From positions 1 through 64,000 of the IMG/VR virus record IMGVR_UViG_3300022752_005414: a stretch of 64,000 nt of DNA; one strand, 5' to 3'. The notes under the pieces are model-generated. The model did no database searches. It was given only the letters and a program-made list of their open reading frames with translations, and had not been told where the DNA came from. Below, one piece after another: positions 23,908 to 31,363 of this stretch; the stretch's first letter is position 1, and each line of letters opens with the position of its first letter. A program made the translations under genes and the position numbers. The stretch comes from a virus.

Positions 23908-26717
23908 CTTATTTCTTCGCCTCCTTCAAGTGTAATCTTGAAGATAGGAACTTCACCGTGGTCATGATTGGCAACAACTTTGACAAAGATGTCGCACTGC
24001 GACTTTTCATCTCGTGTTTTGACGTAGCACCCGGGTACAACCTTGCCAATGTTAACTGCACGAATAAAGTTTCCATCTCTATCGTACATATCAACATCCT
24101 GATCATGCTGTAAACTTTTATTAAACCCGTACACCGAGAACGCCTCGATCGTGTCCCAGAGCGGGCCAGTCACCTTCTCAGGCACACCGTGCAGTGCCAG
24201 AGCACCGTCGATGAACTGCTTCCGCGCTGCCTCCTTCTCAGATGACTTCTTGCCCAGCGTGTCCAGCGACTTCTTGACCAGCGTCTTGCGGAGCTGGTCA
24301 GCCTCGCCAGGAGAGAACCCTGCCAGCTTTTGGGCCAGCATCATGAACTGTTCCTGAAAGACAACGTAACCGAACGTGGGCCCTAGCACTTCCTGGATGA
24401 CTGGATGGTCGTACTTGATCTTCGAGGCATCCCGCTTTGCCTGGACGTACAGCTTGTGGACGTTTGCCTTCAGTGGGCCTGGTCGGTAGATTGCAGTCAG
24501 TGCTGCCAGCTCACCGATGTTTGTAGGCTTCGCATCGAGGCAGAACTTACGTGCACCGTCTGCCGTGAACTGGAAGACACCGACGAACCGACCCTCGTGA
24601 TAGACGTGCTTCCAAACCTGCTGGTCATCCTGCTTGACCGTGCGGCAGTTGAGATGCTCATCGAAGAAATCCTTGATCTGACTAAATGTCGGGTTCTTGA
24701 CACCCTGCTTGATCAGGATCCGCTTGATGCAGTTCTCTACGTCCTTGAGCAGCGTTAGGCCGAGGAAGTCGAACTTGAGGAAGCCGTTGTCCTCCAGGTT
24801 GCGGAAGTTCATACCTTCTGTCCACGGCGTCTGCAATTCACCGCGAACACCGATGATGGGCATGCCTTCAGCCAACGCCTTGGGTTCTGCAACGAGGACG
24901 CCGCCTGCATGACGACCGATCGAACGGTTCTCCATGAAGAGCGCATTAACGTGCTCCTCCACCTCGGGGTACTTCGTCATGAATGCATTGTAAGCAGGTG
25001 AGTACTTCATGCAGTCATCGTGCTTGAGGACGAAGACCGACTTCTCCTGGTCATCATCCTTAGCGTGAGGCATGACTTCATCCTGGAGTGGTCCTGTCAC
25101 CGCATTGACCTCATCGAACGGGACGTTGAAGAACTTCGCGACGTCCTTCACCAGCGACTTCAGCTTCAGGGTGTTGAAGTTTGAGACGGGAATGACAGCG
25201 TCGTCACCGAAGAGCTCACGTGCCGCGTCAATAAGAACGTCACGATCACCAGCATCGGAGTCGATATCGGGCCAAGACACACGATGCCGACCAAGGAAGC
25301 GGTTCCAGAGGAGGCCGAACGGAAGCGGATCGATCTGAGTGATGCCGAGGATGTAGTTGACGAGAGATCCGGGAGCAGATCCACGACCTGGGCCGAGGAG
25401 AGTGCGCTCCTTAGCACGGTGGAAGATCTTGTACATCGTGAGGAAGTAAGAGGCGTGACCCAGGTGCTTAATGTCTGAGAGTTCTTCCTTCACGCGGGCC
25501 ATGTACTCGGGCTTTTCATGTAGCCCCATCTCGCCCATCCGCTCCTTGACGAGATCCACCAGCTGCTGGAACTCTGTCTTCTCAGGCGTGGCGAAAACTG
25601 GGAGCTTGGCGCCTGTATCGACCCAGACGTCCTCACACTGCTGCCATGCGATGTCGTGCGTCCGCTCGATCGCATCTCGAACCAGCTCCTCGTTGCCTTG
25701 ATAGAATGTGTAGGCATCAGTGTGTCGGTTGAACTCCTCCCACATCTGCTCGGCGTTCTTTGGGTAGAGCTCGCACTTCAGCTCATCGAATGCTGGGAGG
25801 GGCTTGGGTTCCTCCTTCGCGTTCATCCACGCCAACTTCTTGTAGAGCTCACGTGTCTTCCACTTATCAGGAGTGGGATAGTGACTATCGCAGGTCGCCA
25901 CCAGCGGGACGCCTGTGCTCTTGTGCAGATCGATCAGGTGCCGATTGACGTCGTGCTGCGCCTGCAGCTTGTTGAACTGGATCTCGAGGTTGAAGTTCTC
26001 GAGGCCGACGGCGTCCACAAACCGATCCGTCAGGTTCTTGAGCTCGTGCTGGATCTCAGCATCTGACTTGTGCATCGCCTGTCCGCGGAGGACGCGGTTC
26101 GCCATGATGCCACCGATGCAGGCCGTGCTGACGACAAGCCCTTCACCGTGCTGCTTGAGCATGTCGAAGTCAATCCGTGGGAAGCGATAGTACCCCTCCT
26201 TGAATGACCGCTTGACCAGCGTGAAGAGGTTGGACAGGCCACGCTTGTCCTTAGCAATCACGACAAGGTGGTAGCGACGCTTCCACTCGTCATCCTTCAC
26301 TTCGAGAGATGACGCGTCCTTTGTCTCATCCTCATTCTCGATGATGTGACCCGCCCCTGCCTCATCGTCGGCGTCGATGTCAGTCGCCTCCTTCGACTTC
26401 TTCTCAGAGCGGGCAGCAGCGACTGCATCCTTGTGATCCTGGTACTGCTCTGCCCAGTTCTTCAGCGATGGAACGAAGTAGAACTCGACCCCGTTCAGCT
26501 GGCGGTACTTCTGCCCTGCCTTCTTCATCTTCTTGGCATGTGACTGCGCGTGGGCAAGGCCGCTGCCGTTGCCGTGGTCAGTCAGCGCCCAGGCATCCAT
26601 GCCGTTCTTCAGCACGAAGTCGATGTGCTGTGCAGGATAGCCGAGCCCGTCCATGGTCGAGAAACCGGAGTGGGCATGAAGGCCCACAAACCGATCCGGA
26701 GGTCGAATGATACTCAT
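23691..26717 (-). CDS. dnaE: DNA polymerase III alpha, N-terminal part, ending in split intein IntN
   Basis: 1008 codons. Residues 1-867 are the N-extein of a DnaE-type replicative polymerase: PHP domain FVGLHAHSGFSTMDGLGY and ALTDHGNGSG, an acidic insertion near 115-150, the GPGRGSAPGSLVNYILGIT motif, the catalytic WPDIDSDAGDRDVLID aspartates, and GFSPGEADQLRKTLVKK. The extein ends VYGFNK; Ser868 begins IntN. The last 41 codons after IntN lie in the frame overlapped by the endonuclease and are probably non-functional tail. DnaE replicases are unusual in T4-like phages; no proofreading or clamp subunit is visible in the window. Confidence 0.92.
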   Translation of the reverse strand: MSIIRPPDRFVGLHAHSGFSTMDGLGYPAQHIDFVLKNGMDAWALTDHGNGSGLAHAQSHAKKMKKAGQKYRQLNGVEFYFVPSLKNWAEQYQDHKDAVAAARSEKKSKEATDIDADDEAGAGHIIENEDETKDASSLEVKDDEWKRRYHLVVIAKDKRGLSNLFTLVKRSFKEGYYRFPRIDFDMLKQHGEGLVVSTACIGGIMANRVLRGQAMHKSDAEIQHELKNLTDRFVDAVGLENFNLEIQFNKLQAQHDVNRHLIDLHKSTGVPLVATCDSHYPTPDKWKTRELYKKLAWMNAKEEPKPLPAFDELKCELYPKNAEQMWEEFNRHTDAYTFYQGNEELVRDAIERTHDIAWQQCEDVWVDTGAKLPVFATPEKTEFQQLVDLVKERMGEMGLHEKPEYMARVKEELSDIKHLGHASYFLTMYKIFHRAKERTLLGPGRGSAPGSLVNYILGITQIDPLPFGLLWNRFLGRHRVSWPDIDSDAGDRDVLIDAARELFGDDAVIPVSNFNTLKLKSLVKDVAKFFNVPFDEVNAVTGPLQDEVMPHAKDDDQEKSVFVLKHDDCMKYSPAYNAFMTKYPEVEEHVNALFMENRSIGRHAGGVLVAEPKALAEGMPIIGVRGELQTPWTEGMNFRNLEDNGFLKFDFLGLTLLKDVENCIKRILIKQGVKNPTFSQIKDFFDEHLNCRTVKQDDQQVWKHVYHEGRFVGVFQFTADGARKFCLDAKPTNIGELAALTAIYRPGPLKANVHKLYVQAKRDASKIKYDHPVIQEVLGPTFGYVVFQEQFMMLAQKLAGFSPGEADQLRKTLVKKSLDTLGKKSSEKEAARKQFIDGALALHGVPEKVTGPLWDTIEAFSVYGFNKSLQHDQDVDMYDRDGNFIRAVNIGKVVPGCYVKTRDEKSQCDIFVKVVANHDHGEVPIFKITLEGGEEIRCSMHHKFRTTCGEMMPLWYILQEELEIATVGRNSVKSRSTHTISNVQHGLNDILRELTMSGVKFADISDAA
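23817..24116 (-). other. Split intein N-part (IntN)
   Basis: About 100 residues from SLQHDQDVDMYDRDGNFIRA to LQEELEIATV. The first residue is Ser instead of the usual Cys. Block B is EEIRCSMHHKF, with Ser for the usual Thr and the conserved His three residues on. The length matches known IntN fragments. The insertion point FNK/SHS lies in the same conserved segment used by cyanobacterial split DnaE inteins. Confidence 0.85.
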
Positions 26718-26723
26718 GTTATT

Positions 26724-27704
26724 TCACCGGTTGAAGAATTGTGTGAGGTCGATGCCACGCTTCTTGGCATCTTCCAGATATCGCAGAGGATTATAATCCG
26801 TGGAACCCAGATTACGCTGGATGTCATTCCACGACTTTTCCAAGCCACCATATAGGTCGAACTTTGGTGTCCAACCAGAAGCATCCCTGAACTTCTGTGA
26901 GCTTAGTCGATGGTTACCCAAGTAGTCGGTTCCTGGGTGCCATTTTACCACACCCTTTAGATCCTTGCACGAGATCTCACTCATCATCTCGACGATCCTG
27001 CCTGTGTTCTCAGGCGTCTCCGCAGCGACGTTCCAGTCATCGTTCCAGAGCTCCTTATCGACCACAGTTGCCACCGCATCGCAGAAATCCTCGACGCGCA
27101 TGTAATCCTTGATCTTCTTGGGATCGAGGAACATGTCGATCTTCTCCTTGCCGTGTGCAGCGCCGAAGAACCCCTTCGCGATCAGCGAGTTGTTGTCACC
27201 CACGCCACCGTAGCAGAAGAGGGGCCGGACGATCGACCACTTTGTGCTGTGTGCGCGGACGATGTACTCACCTGCCAGCTTCAGAGATCCGTAGAGCGTC
27301 TGTGGGCCGTGCGAGGAGCGCTCAGCGATCCAGGAGCCCTGATACAGATCTGTGTTATAGATGACTGTCGTTCCGAGGTAGAGGACGGCTGCGCGTGCTT
27401 TCTCAGCAGCGCGGCAGATGTTGTAGGTTCCTGTCACGTTGGACAGCGTCGCCTCATTGGGATTGAGCGCGACGACATCGGTGCCCACTGCTGCTGCATT
27501 GTGGACAACTACATCGACGCCGAGACGCTTGATTTCACGTGCCCAGTCATCCTCACTGTTGCGATAGACGCAGTGCTCACCTGTCGGCAGCTTGTGTGTC
27601 AGCCTGAGCTGGCTGGGATCGACAACTTCGTGATCGAGATCAGCGAATGCAGATGGAAGGTTAGATGCAATGAAACCTCGGTGACCAGTAATGAGTATCT
27701 TCAT
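26724..27704 (-). CDS. NAD(P)-dependent sugar-nucleotide epimerase/reductase (extended SDR)
   Basis: 326 residues. Seen: ITGHRGFIASN at the N-terminus (Rossmann glycine motif), VVHNAAAVGTD, VLYLGTTVIYN, the catalytic LYGSLKLAGEYI (Tyr and Lys), RPLFCYGGVGDN and DYMRVEDFCDAV. Closest in layout to GDP-fucose synthase or dTDP-sugar epimerase/reductases; substrate not decidable. Six bases separate it from dnaE. With the other SDR at 19890-20882 it may build a modified sugar for surface or DNA glycosylation. Confidence 0.88.
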   Translation of the reverse strand: MKILITGHRGFIASNLPSAFADLDHEVVDPSQLRLTHKLPTGEHCVYRNSEDDWAREIKRLGVDVVVHNAAAVGTDVVALNPNEATLSNVTGTYNICRAAEKARAAVLYLGTTVIYNTDLYQGSWIAERSSHGPQTLYGSLKLAGEYIVRAHSTKWSIVRPLFCYGGVGDNNSLIAKGFFGAAHGKEKIDMFLDPKKIKDYMRVEDFCDAVATVVDKELWNDDWNVAAETPENTGRIVEMMSEISCKDLKGVVKWHPGTDYLGNHRLSSQKFRDASGWTPKFDLYGGLEKSWNDIQRNLGSTDYNPLRYLEDAKKRGIDLTQFFNR

Positions 27705-27765
27705 GAACTCATTATAATCACCGAGGCCTCTATTTACACCAGCGACCGCTGGTTATCTAACTACC

Positions 27766-28485
27766 TCAACCGCGCTTCTTACCCTTCGCTTTAGGCGCTG
27801 GGTAGTCGGTGCCCTCTTCGTCCTCGAAGAACATGATGCCAGTTGACTGACGCAGTGGTTCCCAGCTGTCGTTCTCGTCGAGGTCATCTTCCTCGTCGTC
27901 GCGGGACATTGGCTTGCCCTTTGCCACGATCTTTGCTGCCTGGACGACTGCAGCGGGTTCATCAGCCCACTTGGCGAGCTTTGCGAGCTGGTTGTAGGAT
28001 GCACCCTTCTTGACTGCACTTACCATCGCAGGTGTCGCGCGGTACTCCTTGCCCTTGTACTTGCGGCTCTTGGTGCGCCCATCCTTCTTCTCGTGGAGGT
28101 CATCCTTGACCATCTCGTACATGAGGTAGTCGTGAACTGTGTCCATCATGTAGGATGCGACTGCAATCTTCTCCTGCACCCACTCAGGAAGATCATCACG
28201 ATCTCCGATCTCGTCATGGAGCTCATGTGCCTTCTTGGACAGCATGTAGAGGTTTGACTTGATCATCCCAGTTTCTTCGTAGACGTTCGAATCCTCGTAG
28301 TCGAAGTTGCCCTCTTCATCTACGTCGGTGTCGTAATCTTCCTCTGGAACATCTTCGTCTTCGTGCTCTTCATCTTCCTCATCGTCGATGATCTCAGCTT
28401 CAATCTCTGGCATATCCTCATCTTGCATGTGATCATGCATCTCTCTGAGGATCATCTTACGCAGGGCTAATCTATTCATACGCAT
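27766..28485 (-). CDS. Acidic putative virion/assembly protein with N-terminal LRKMILRE tag
   Basis: About 239 residues. The N-terminus MRMNRLALRKMILREMHDH is followed by a highly acidic stretch (residues about 25-75, including IDDEEDEEHEDEDVPEEDYD), then a helical domain (NLYMLSKKAHELHDEIGDRD, VQEKIAVASYMMDTVHDYL) and a Lys/Gly-rich basic end. Start ATG 28485 is chosen because AGGAG is five bases upstream; ATG 28479 is also possible. The Shine-Dalgarno is buried in a perfect hairpin. The family appears in other aquatic phages as a structural-type hypothetical; function unknown. Confidence 0.65.
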   Translation of the reverse strand: MRMNRLALRKMILREMHDHMQDEDMPEIEAEIIDDEEDEEHEDEDVPEEDYDTDVDEEGNFDYEDSNVYEETGMIKSNLYMLSKKAHELHDEIGDRDDLPEWVQEKIAVASYMMDTVHDYLMYEMVKDDLHEKKDGRTKSRKYKGKEYRATPAMVSAVKKGASYNQLAKLAKWADEPAAVVQAAKIVAKGKPMSRDDEEDDLDENDSWEPLRQSTGIMFFEDEEGTDYPAPKAKGKKRG

Positions 28486-28524
28486 GTGCGCTCCTAGCAG
28501 ATAACTATCCACCAGGAGCGCACA
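28485..28524 (-). promoter_or_regulatory. Hairpin sequestering the ribosome binding site
   Basis: Perfect 11-bp inverted repeat (TGTGCGCTCCT / AGGAGCGCACA on the minus strand, 18-base loop). The 3' arm contains the AGGAG Shine-Dalgarno and ends at the A of the ATG. No T-tract follows, so translational control is likelier than termination. The loop carries a GATAGTTA octamer (28502-28509). Confidence 0.6.
28502..28509 (-). promoter_or_regulatory. GATAGTTA octamer upstream of a start codon
   Basis: Octamer copy, 17 bases before ATG 28485, placed in the loop of the hairpin that buries the ribosome binding site. Confidence 0.3.
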
Positions 28525-28533
28525 ATATCCTCA

Positions 28534-28977
28534 TTACTCGATCAAACCGGTGTAGTTGCGTGTGATTAGCTTGCCTTCACGCTTGCAGTGTGTCAGATAC
28601 TCGCGGAGATCATCGAGAGAAGTGCAGACAGCGACGCCGCTTGCTGACAGCATGAGATTGAACTTGGCACCGGGTGGAAGGCCTGCGCAGAAGTAGACGA
28701 TGGGCTTGTTGCGAGCGTAGAAATAGCCCGCCTCCCAGATCGAACCCATGTCCTTGTTGCGGGTGTTGCAGATCATCCAGTCGCAGATGTCAAGGTGCTT
28801 GACGTTACCGTCAAAGATCTGCTTCTGCGTGTCATTGCTTGCAGTCGCCTCAGCGATCGCATAATCCTTGGGAGAGAAGTAATCGAGCTTGAGATCCTCG
28901 AGGACAGCCTTGATGTCCTCAACTTCCTGGAGCCACTCTGGAGAAAACCAACCACTTGCGATATAGACGTTGTTCAT
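28534..28977 (-). CDS. Nucleoside 2-deoxyribosyltransferase-like protein
   Basis: 147 residues from ATG 28977 (AGAGG upstream). N-terminus NNVYIASGWFSPEWLQEVED matches the substrate-loop start of NDT-fold enzymes; the motif DWMICNTRNKDMGSIWEAGY carries the catalytic Glu (WEAGY), followed by FYARNKPIVYF. These enzymes cleave or exchange the N-glycosidic bond of deoxynucleosides; related phage proteins hydrolyse nucleotides during modified-DNA synthesis. It could alternatively be a TIR/MazG-like nucleotide hydrolase, but the WEAGY pattern favours NDT. Confidence 0.75.
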   Translation of the reverse strand: MNNVYIASGWFSPEWLQEVEDIKAVLEDLKLDYFSPKDYAIAEATASNDTQKQIFDGNVKHLDICDWMICNTRNKDMGSIWEAGYFYARNKPIVYFCAGLPPGAKFNLMLSASGVAVCTSLDDLREYLTHCKREGKLITRNYTGLIE

Positions 28978-29019
28978 GTTATTGCCTCTAAGCAATACTA
29001 CATGTGACCAGTGCGGTGT

Positions 29020-29721
29020 TCAAGTAATCCTGCGTCGTTCCTGCATCATCTTGCGGGCTCGGGCACGGACATCTTCTCTAGTGCCTGGATGCATTCCAGA
29101 CGCGTACCTGACGCTCTCGACGATCTGCTCATCAGTGACGTAGAGCCAGCCGTTTCGCCTGCACAGTTCCTTGATCACCTCGACGCGTTTTGCTTCGTCA
29201 GAGTGCATCCACAGCCACTCGACTGAACCCTTGACCTGCTGGATCTGGATCTCGAGTGCCTTGCTGCGCGTCAGAAGGGATGCAACGATCTTCTCAACCT
29301 CGAGGCCTGTGTCAAGTTCGAGGTCGAGCGCGATCTCCACAAGGTTGTCCCTGTCTGATGCTTGAAATGCCTTGACGGCGTCCATGTACAGCTTGACGCG
29401 CTTCTCGCGCTCTTTTTGACCGTGATCTGACTGTGCCAACTTGTCGGGATGTGTCTCCTGGACGATCTTCTTGTAGAGCTTCTTGACGTCTGCAGCAACA
29501 TCGTCGGGCACAGGAGGTTTCTCTGGCTCAGCAGGCTGCTGCTGGGGCGGTGCGCTCTGTTGCTGATTTTGCTGGCGAGGCTGAGCATTTGGGTCAACCT
29601 TCACGTACTTCAGGGCTTCAAGTAGCTGCTGCTTTCCGCGCTCAAGCAACTCGATGTGGTGAGCGTGCTCTTCTCTAATGTACTTAAAGAAGAGCGTCGC
29701 GCGCTGAAGCTCGCGGCTCAT
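29020..29721 (-). CDS. J-domain (DnaJ-like) protein
   Basis: 233 residues. A Gln/Pro-rich linker (RQQNQQQSAPPQQQPAEPE, about 55-75) separates an N-terminal helix region from a J-domain: VKKLYKKIVQETHPDKLAQ includes the HPD tripeptide, followed by AFQASDRDNLVEIALDLELD. The C-terminal helical half (EDVRARARKMMQERR) is basic. It may recruit host DnaK, complementing the phage GroEL, Hsp20 and ClpP. The HPD-containing J-domain is clear; the substrate is unknown. Confidence 0.8.
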   Translation of the reverse strand: MSRELQRATLFFKYIREEHAHHIELLERGKQQLLEALKYVKVDPNAQPRQQNQQQSAPPQQQPAEPEKPPVPDDVAADVKKLYKKIVQETHPDKLAQSDHGQKEREKRVKLYMDAVKAFQASDRDNLVEIALDLELDTGLEVEKIVASLLTRSKALEIQIQQVKGSVEWLWMHSDEAKRVEVIKELCRRNGWLYVTDEQIVESVRYASGMHPGTREDVRARARKMMQERRRIT

Positions 29722-29725
29722 GGAG

Positions 29726-29971
29726 CTACTCTGGCTTCAACCAGGCGAGTGCTGTCTTGACCTTGCTGGGAAGGTGTTTGATCCAGAGCAGATCGCTCTT
29801 GAAGCCGCCCTTCAATACAATCGCATGGGCTCTGATGTGTGACTTCTGCTCACGTGAGCGGATGAATGTGTACTCTTCGTGCAGATCAGTGATCTTCAAT
29901 GCACGCTTGGCGACGAGCACACCGGCGACGGCAGCGTAACTACCGACGACTGCGAATAATGCTGATAACAT
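29726..29971 (-). CDS. Small protein with N-terminal membrane segment (81 aa)
   Basis: One hydrophobic segment at the N-terminus (LSALFAVVGSYAAVAGVLV, residues 2-20) followed by a basic soluble tail (REQKSHIRAHAIVLKGG, LPSKVKTALAWLKPE). Strong GGAGG before the ATG. Probably anchored in the inner membrane; not recognised. Confidence 0.65.
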   Translation of the reverse strand: MLSALFAVVGSYAAVAGVLVAKRALKITDLHEEYTFIRSREQKSHIRAHAIVLKGGFKSDLLWIKHLPSKVKTALAWLKPE

Positions 29972-29973
29972 CT

Positions 29974-30498
29974 TTACCTCCTGGTGGATCTAAGCAAGCT
30001 ACGAAGGTCATCAGCCGTGATCTTGCGACCATCAACCTCGGCGATGAAGTCATCCTCCCGAGCTGCGACCTTCTGTTGTGGACGAGGCGCGGCGGGGCGG
30101 GTTGCTGACTCAAGCACGGGGCGTGCCGTCTCAGGAGCACGTGCTGTGACAATAGAAGCTGTGACGGCCGGCTTCTTCTGCACGGTTCGGGTCACTGCCT
30201 CTGCTCTAACTTTAACTGACTCCTCAAACGTCGCGTCGAACGACAAGGGTGTAAAGTAACGGTCATCGATCATCACCTCGAGGTCGGCGTGGTAAGCGCC
30301 CTCCTTCATGAGGTTCTTCATGGTCGGGATCGTGAAGGACACCTCGCCAGGTGCCGTCTGCTGGCCACTGAAGGTGTAGGAGAAGTTCTTGCCCTCAAAC
30401 ACGAGGCGGTACTTGGGCGCGCCGGGCTTTGATCCCTCTATCGCCACGTTGAAACGAAGTTCATTGTCCTGGTCGAGGTAAAGTGCTATATCACTCAT
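29974..30498 (-). CDS. Putative virion protein with C-terminal LRSLLRS tag (174 aa)
   Basis: N-terminal domain is beta-rich (IALYLDQDNELRFNVAIEG, KYRLVFEGKNFSYTFSG, GEVSFTIPTMKNLMKEG, ADLEVMIDDRYFTPLSF). An Ala/Pro/Arg linker follows, and the last residues ITADDLRSLLRSTRR resemble the short Arg-rich helix on other proteins here. The start overlaps the upstream gene end by 8 bases. Likely structural. Confidence 0.6.
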   Translation of the reverse strand: MSDIALYLDQDNELRFNVAIEGSKPGAPKYRLVFEGKNFSYTFSGQQTAPGEVSFTIPTMKNLMKEGAYHADLEVMIDDRYFTPLSFDATFEESVKVRAEAVTRTVQKKPAVTASIVTARAPETARPVLESATRPAAPRPQQKVAAREDDFIAEVDGRKITADDLRSLLRSTRR

Positions 30499-30871
30499 CT
30501 GTCTCTCTTATGATGCGGTGCTCCCCTATAACTATCCTGTACGGTTCGCTCTTTCGTGCTTTCTGCTCGACAAGCTCGGCATCGATCTGCACCTTCTTCT
30601 CGATGATCAGCCGTGTCATCTTGCTGTATAGGGGGTTAGCTAGCGGTTGGCGATTGACTTCAGTGAGCAGTGCGACGATCTTGTAGACGTTGATGTCATC
30701 GTCGAGGAGGGGATCAGCACCGTCACCACGAAGTGCCTTCTTGACAGCTTCGACGATGAGGATGAAGTACTCAACAGTTCCAGCGACAGCCATCGCAGGT
30801 TCCGTCAGCTCCTCTTGCCCCATGCCCATCGTCACAATGAGCGGGTTGCCAAGCGGCACCATCTGCGACAT
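30491..30871 (-). CDS. Protein of unknown function in virion cluster (126 aa)
   Basis: Not recognised. N-terminus MSQMVPLGNPLIVTMGMGQE, then helices (AMAVAGTVEYFILIVEAVKK, KMTRLIIEKKVQIDAELVEQ) and a basic end. Overlaps the next gene by 8 bases; cotranscribed with the beta-rich genes either side. Perhaps a small assembly factor. Confidence 0.55.
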   Translation of the reverse strand: MSQMVPLGNPLIVTMGMGQEELTEPAMAVAGTVEYFILIVEAVKKALRGDGADPLLDDDINVYKIVALLTEVNRQPLANPLYSKMTRLIIEKKVQIDAELVEQKARKSEPYRIVIGEHRIIRETDE

Positions 30872-30872
30872 A

Positions 30873-31358
30873 TCAAGTCACTCTGTTGCGATGGAACACG
30901 GACAAGTAGCTGGGATCGTCGTTCTTGTCGCGGAGGTCAAACCGCGCGACCTCAGTCGAGTTGTCGTGCTTGTAGAAGATCATCTGAAAGTTCTCGTGAT
31001 CGATCTTCCAGCGCCCGCCGATCATATCCTTGACGAACGTGAGATCAGCATCGAGCGAAGTTTTGATCGACGTGAGATCAGTCGTCAATGAGGCAGCTGA
31101 GTCGGCAAAGTTCTGCTCCTCAGACGCGTAAATTGTATCAGCACCCTGTCCTGTGTCCCACAGTACAGAACCAGCAAAACTGTCTGGAAATGTGACAGAA
31201 GCTGCGTAGATCCCTGTGCCTGTACCGAGCTCGTGGACACCCACCGTGCTGCGAGCTGCAACTTCAGAGCCTGCTGCGTTGTACAGAGTGTAACCGACAG
31301 TTGCTAATCCGCCGCGTGTCTTACCAAAGTTTGCTGACTTGACGACTGTGAGGGGCAT
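30873..31358 (-). CDS. Beta-rich putative fibre/baseplate accessory protein (161 aa)
   Basis: The N-terminal 90 residues look like an immunoglobulin-type or BppU-like beta domain (LATVGYTLYNAAGSEVAARS, GIYAASVTFPDSFAGSVLWD), then a coiled-coil stretch (LTTDLTSIKTSLDADLTFVK) and a C-terminal beta segment (KIDHENFQMIFYKHDNSTEV) often seen in phage accessory proteins. Lies two bases upstream of the next gene. Structural role inferred. Confidence 0.6.
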   Translation of the reverse strand: MPLTVVKSANFGKTRGGLATVGYTLYNAAGSEVAARSTVGVHELGTGTGIYAASVTFPDSFAGSVLWDTGQGADTIYASEEQNFADSAASLTTDLTSIKTSLDADLTFVKDMIGGRWKIDHENFQMIFYKHDNSTEVARFDLRDKNDDPSYLSVFHRNRVT

Positions 31359-31363
31359 GCAGC

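Noticed and set aside
27711-27716. TATAAT on the minus strand before the epimerase gene at 26724-27704
   Set aside because: It ends only seven bases before the ATG and has no -35, so a transcript would be leaderless; probably chance.
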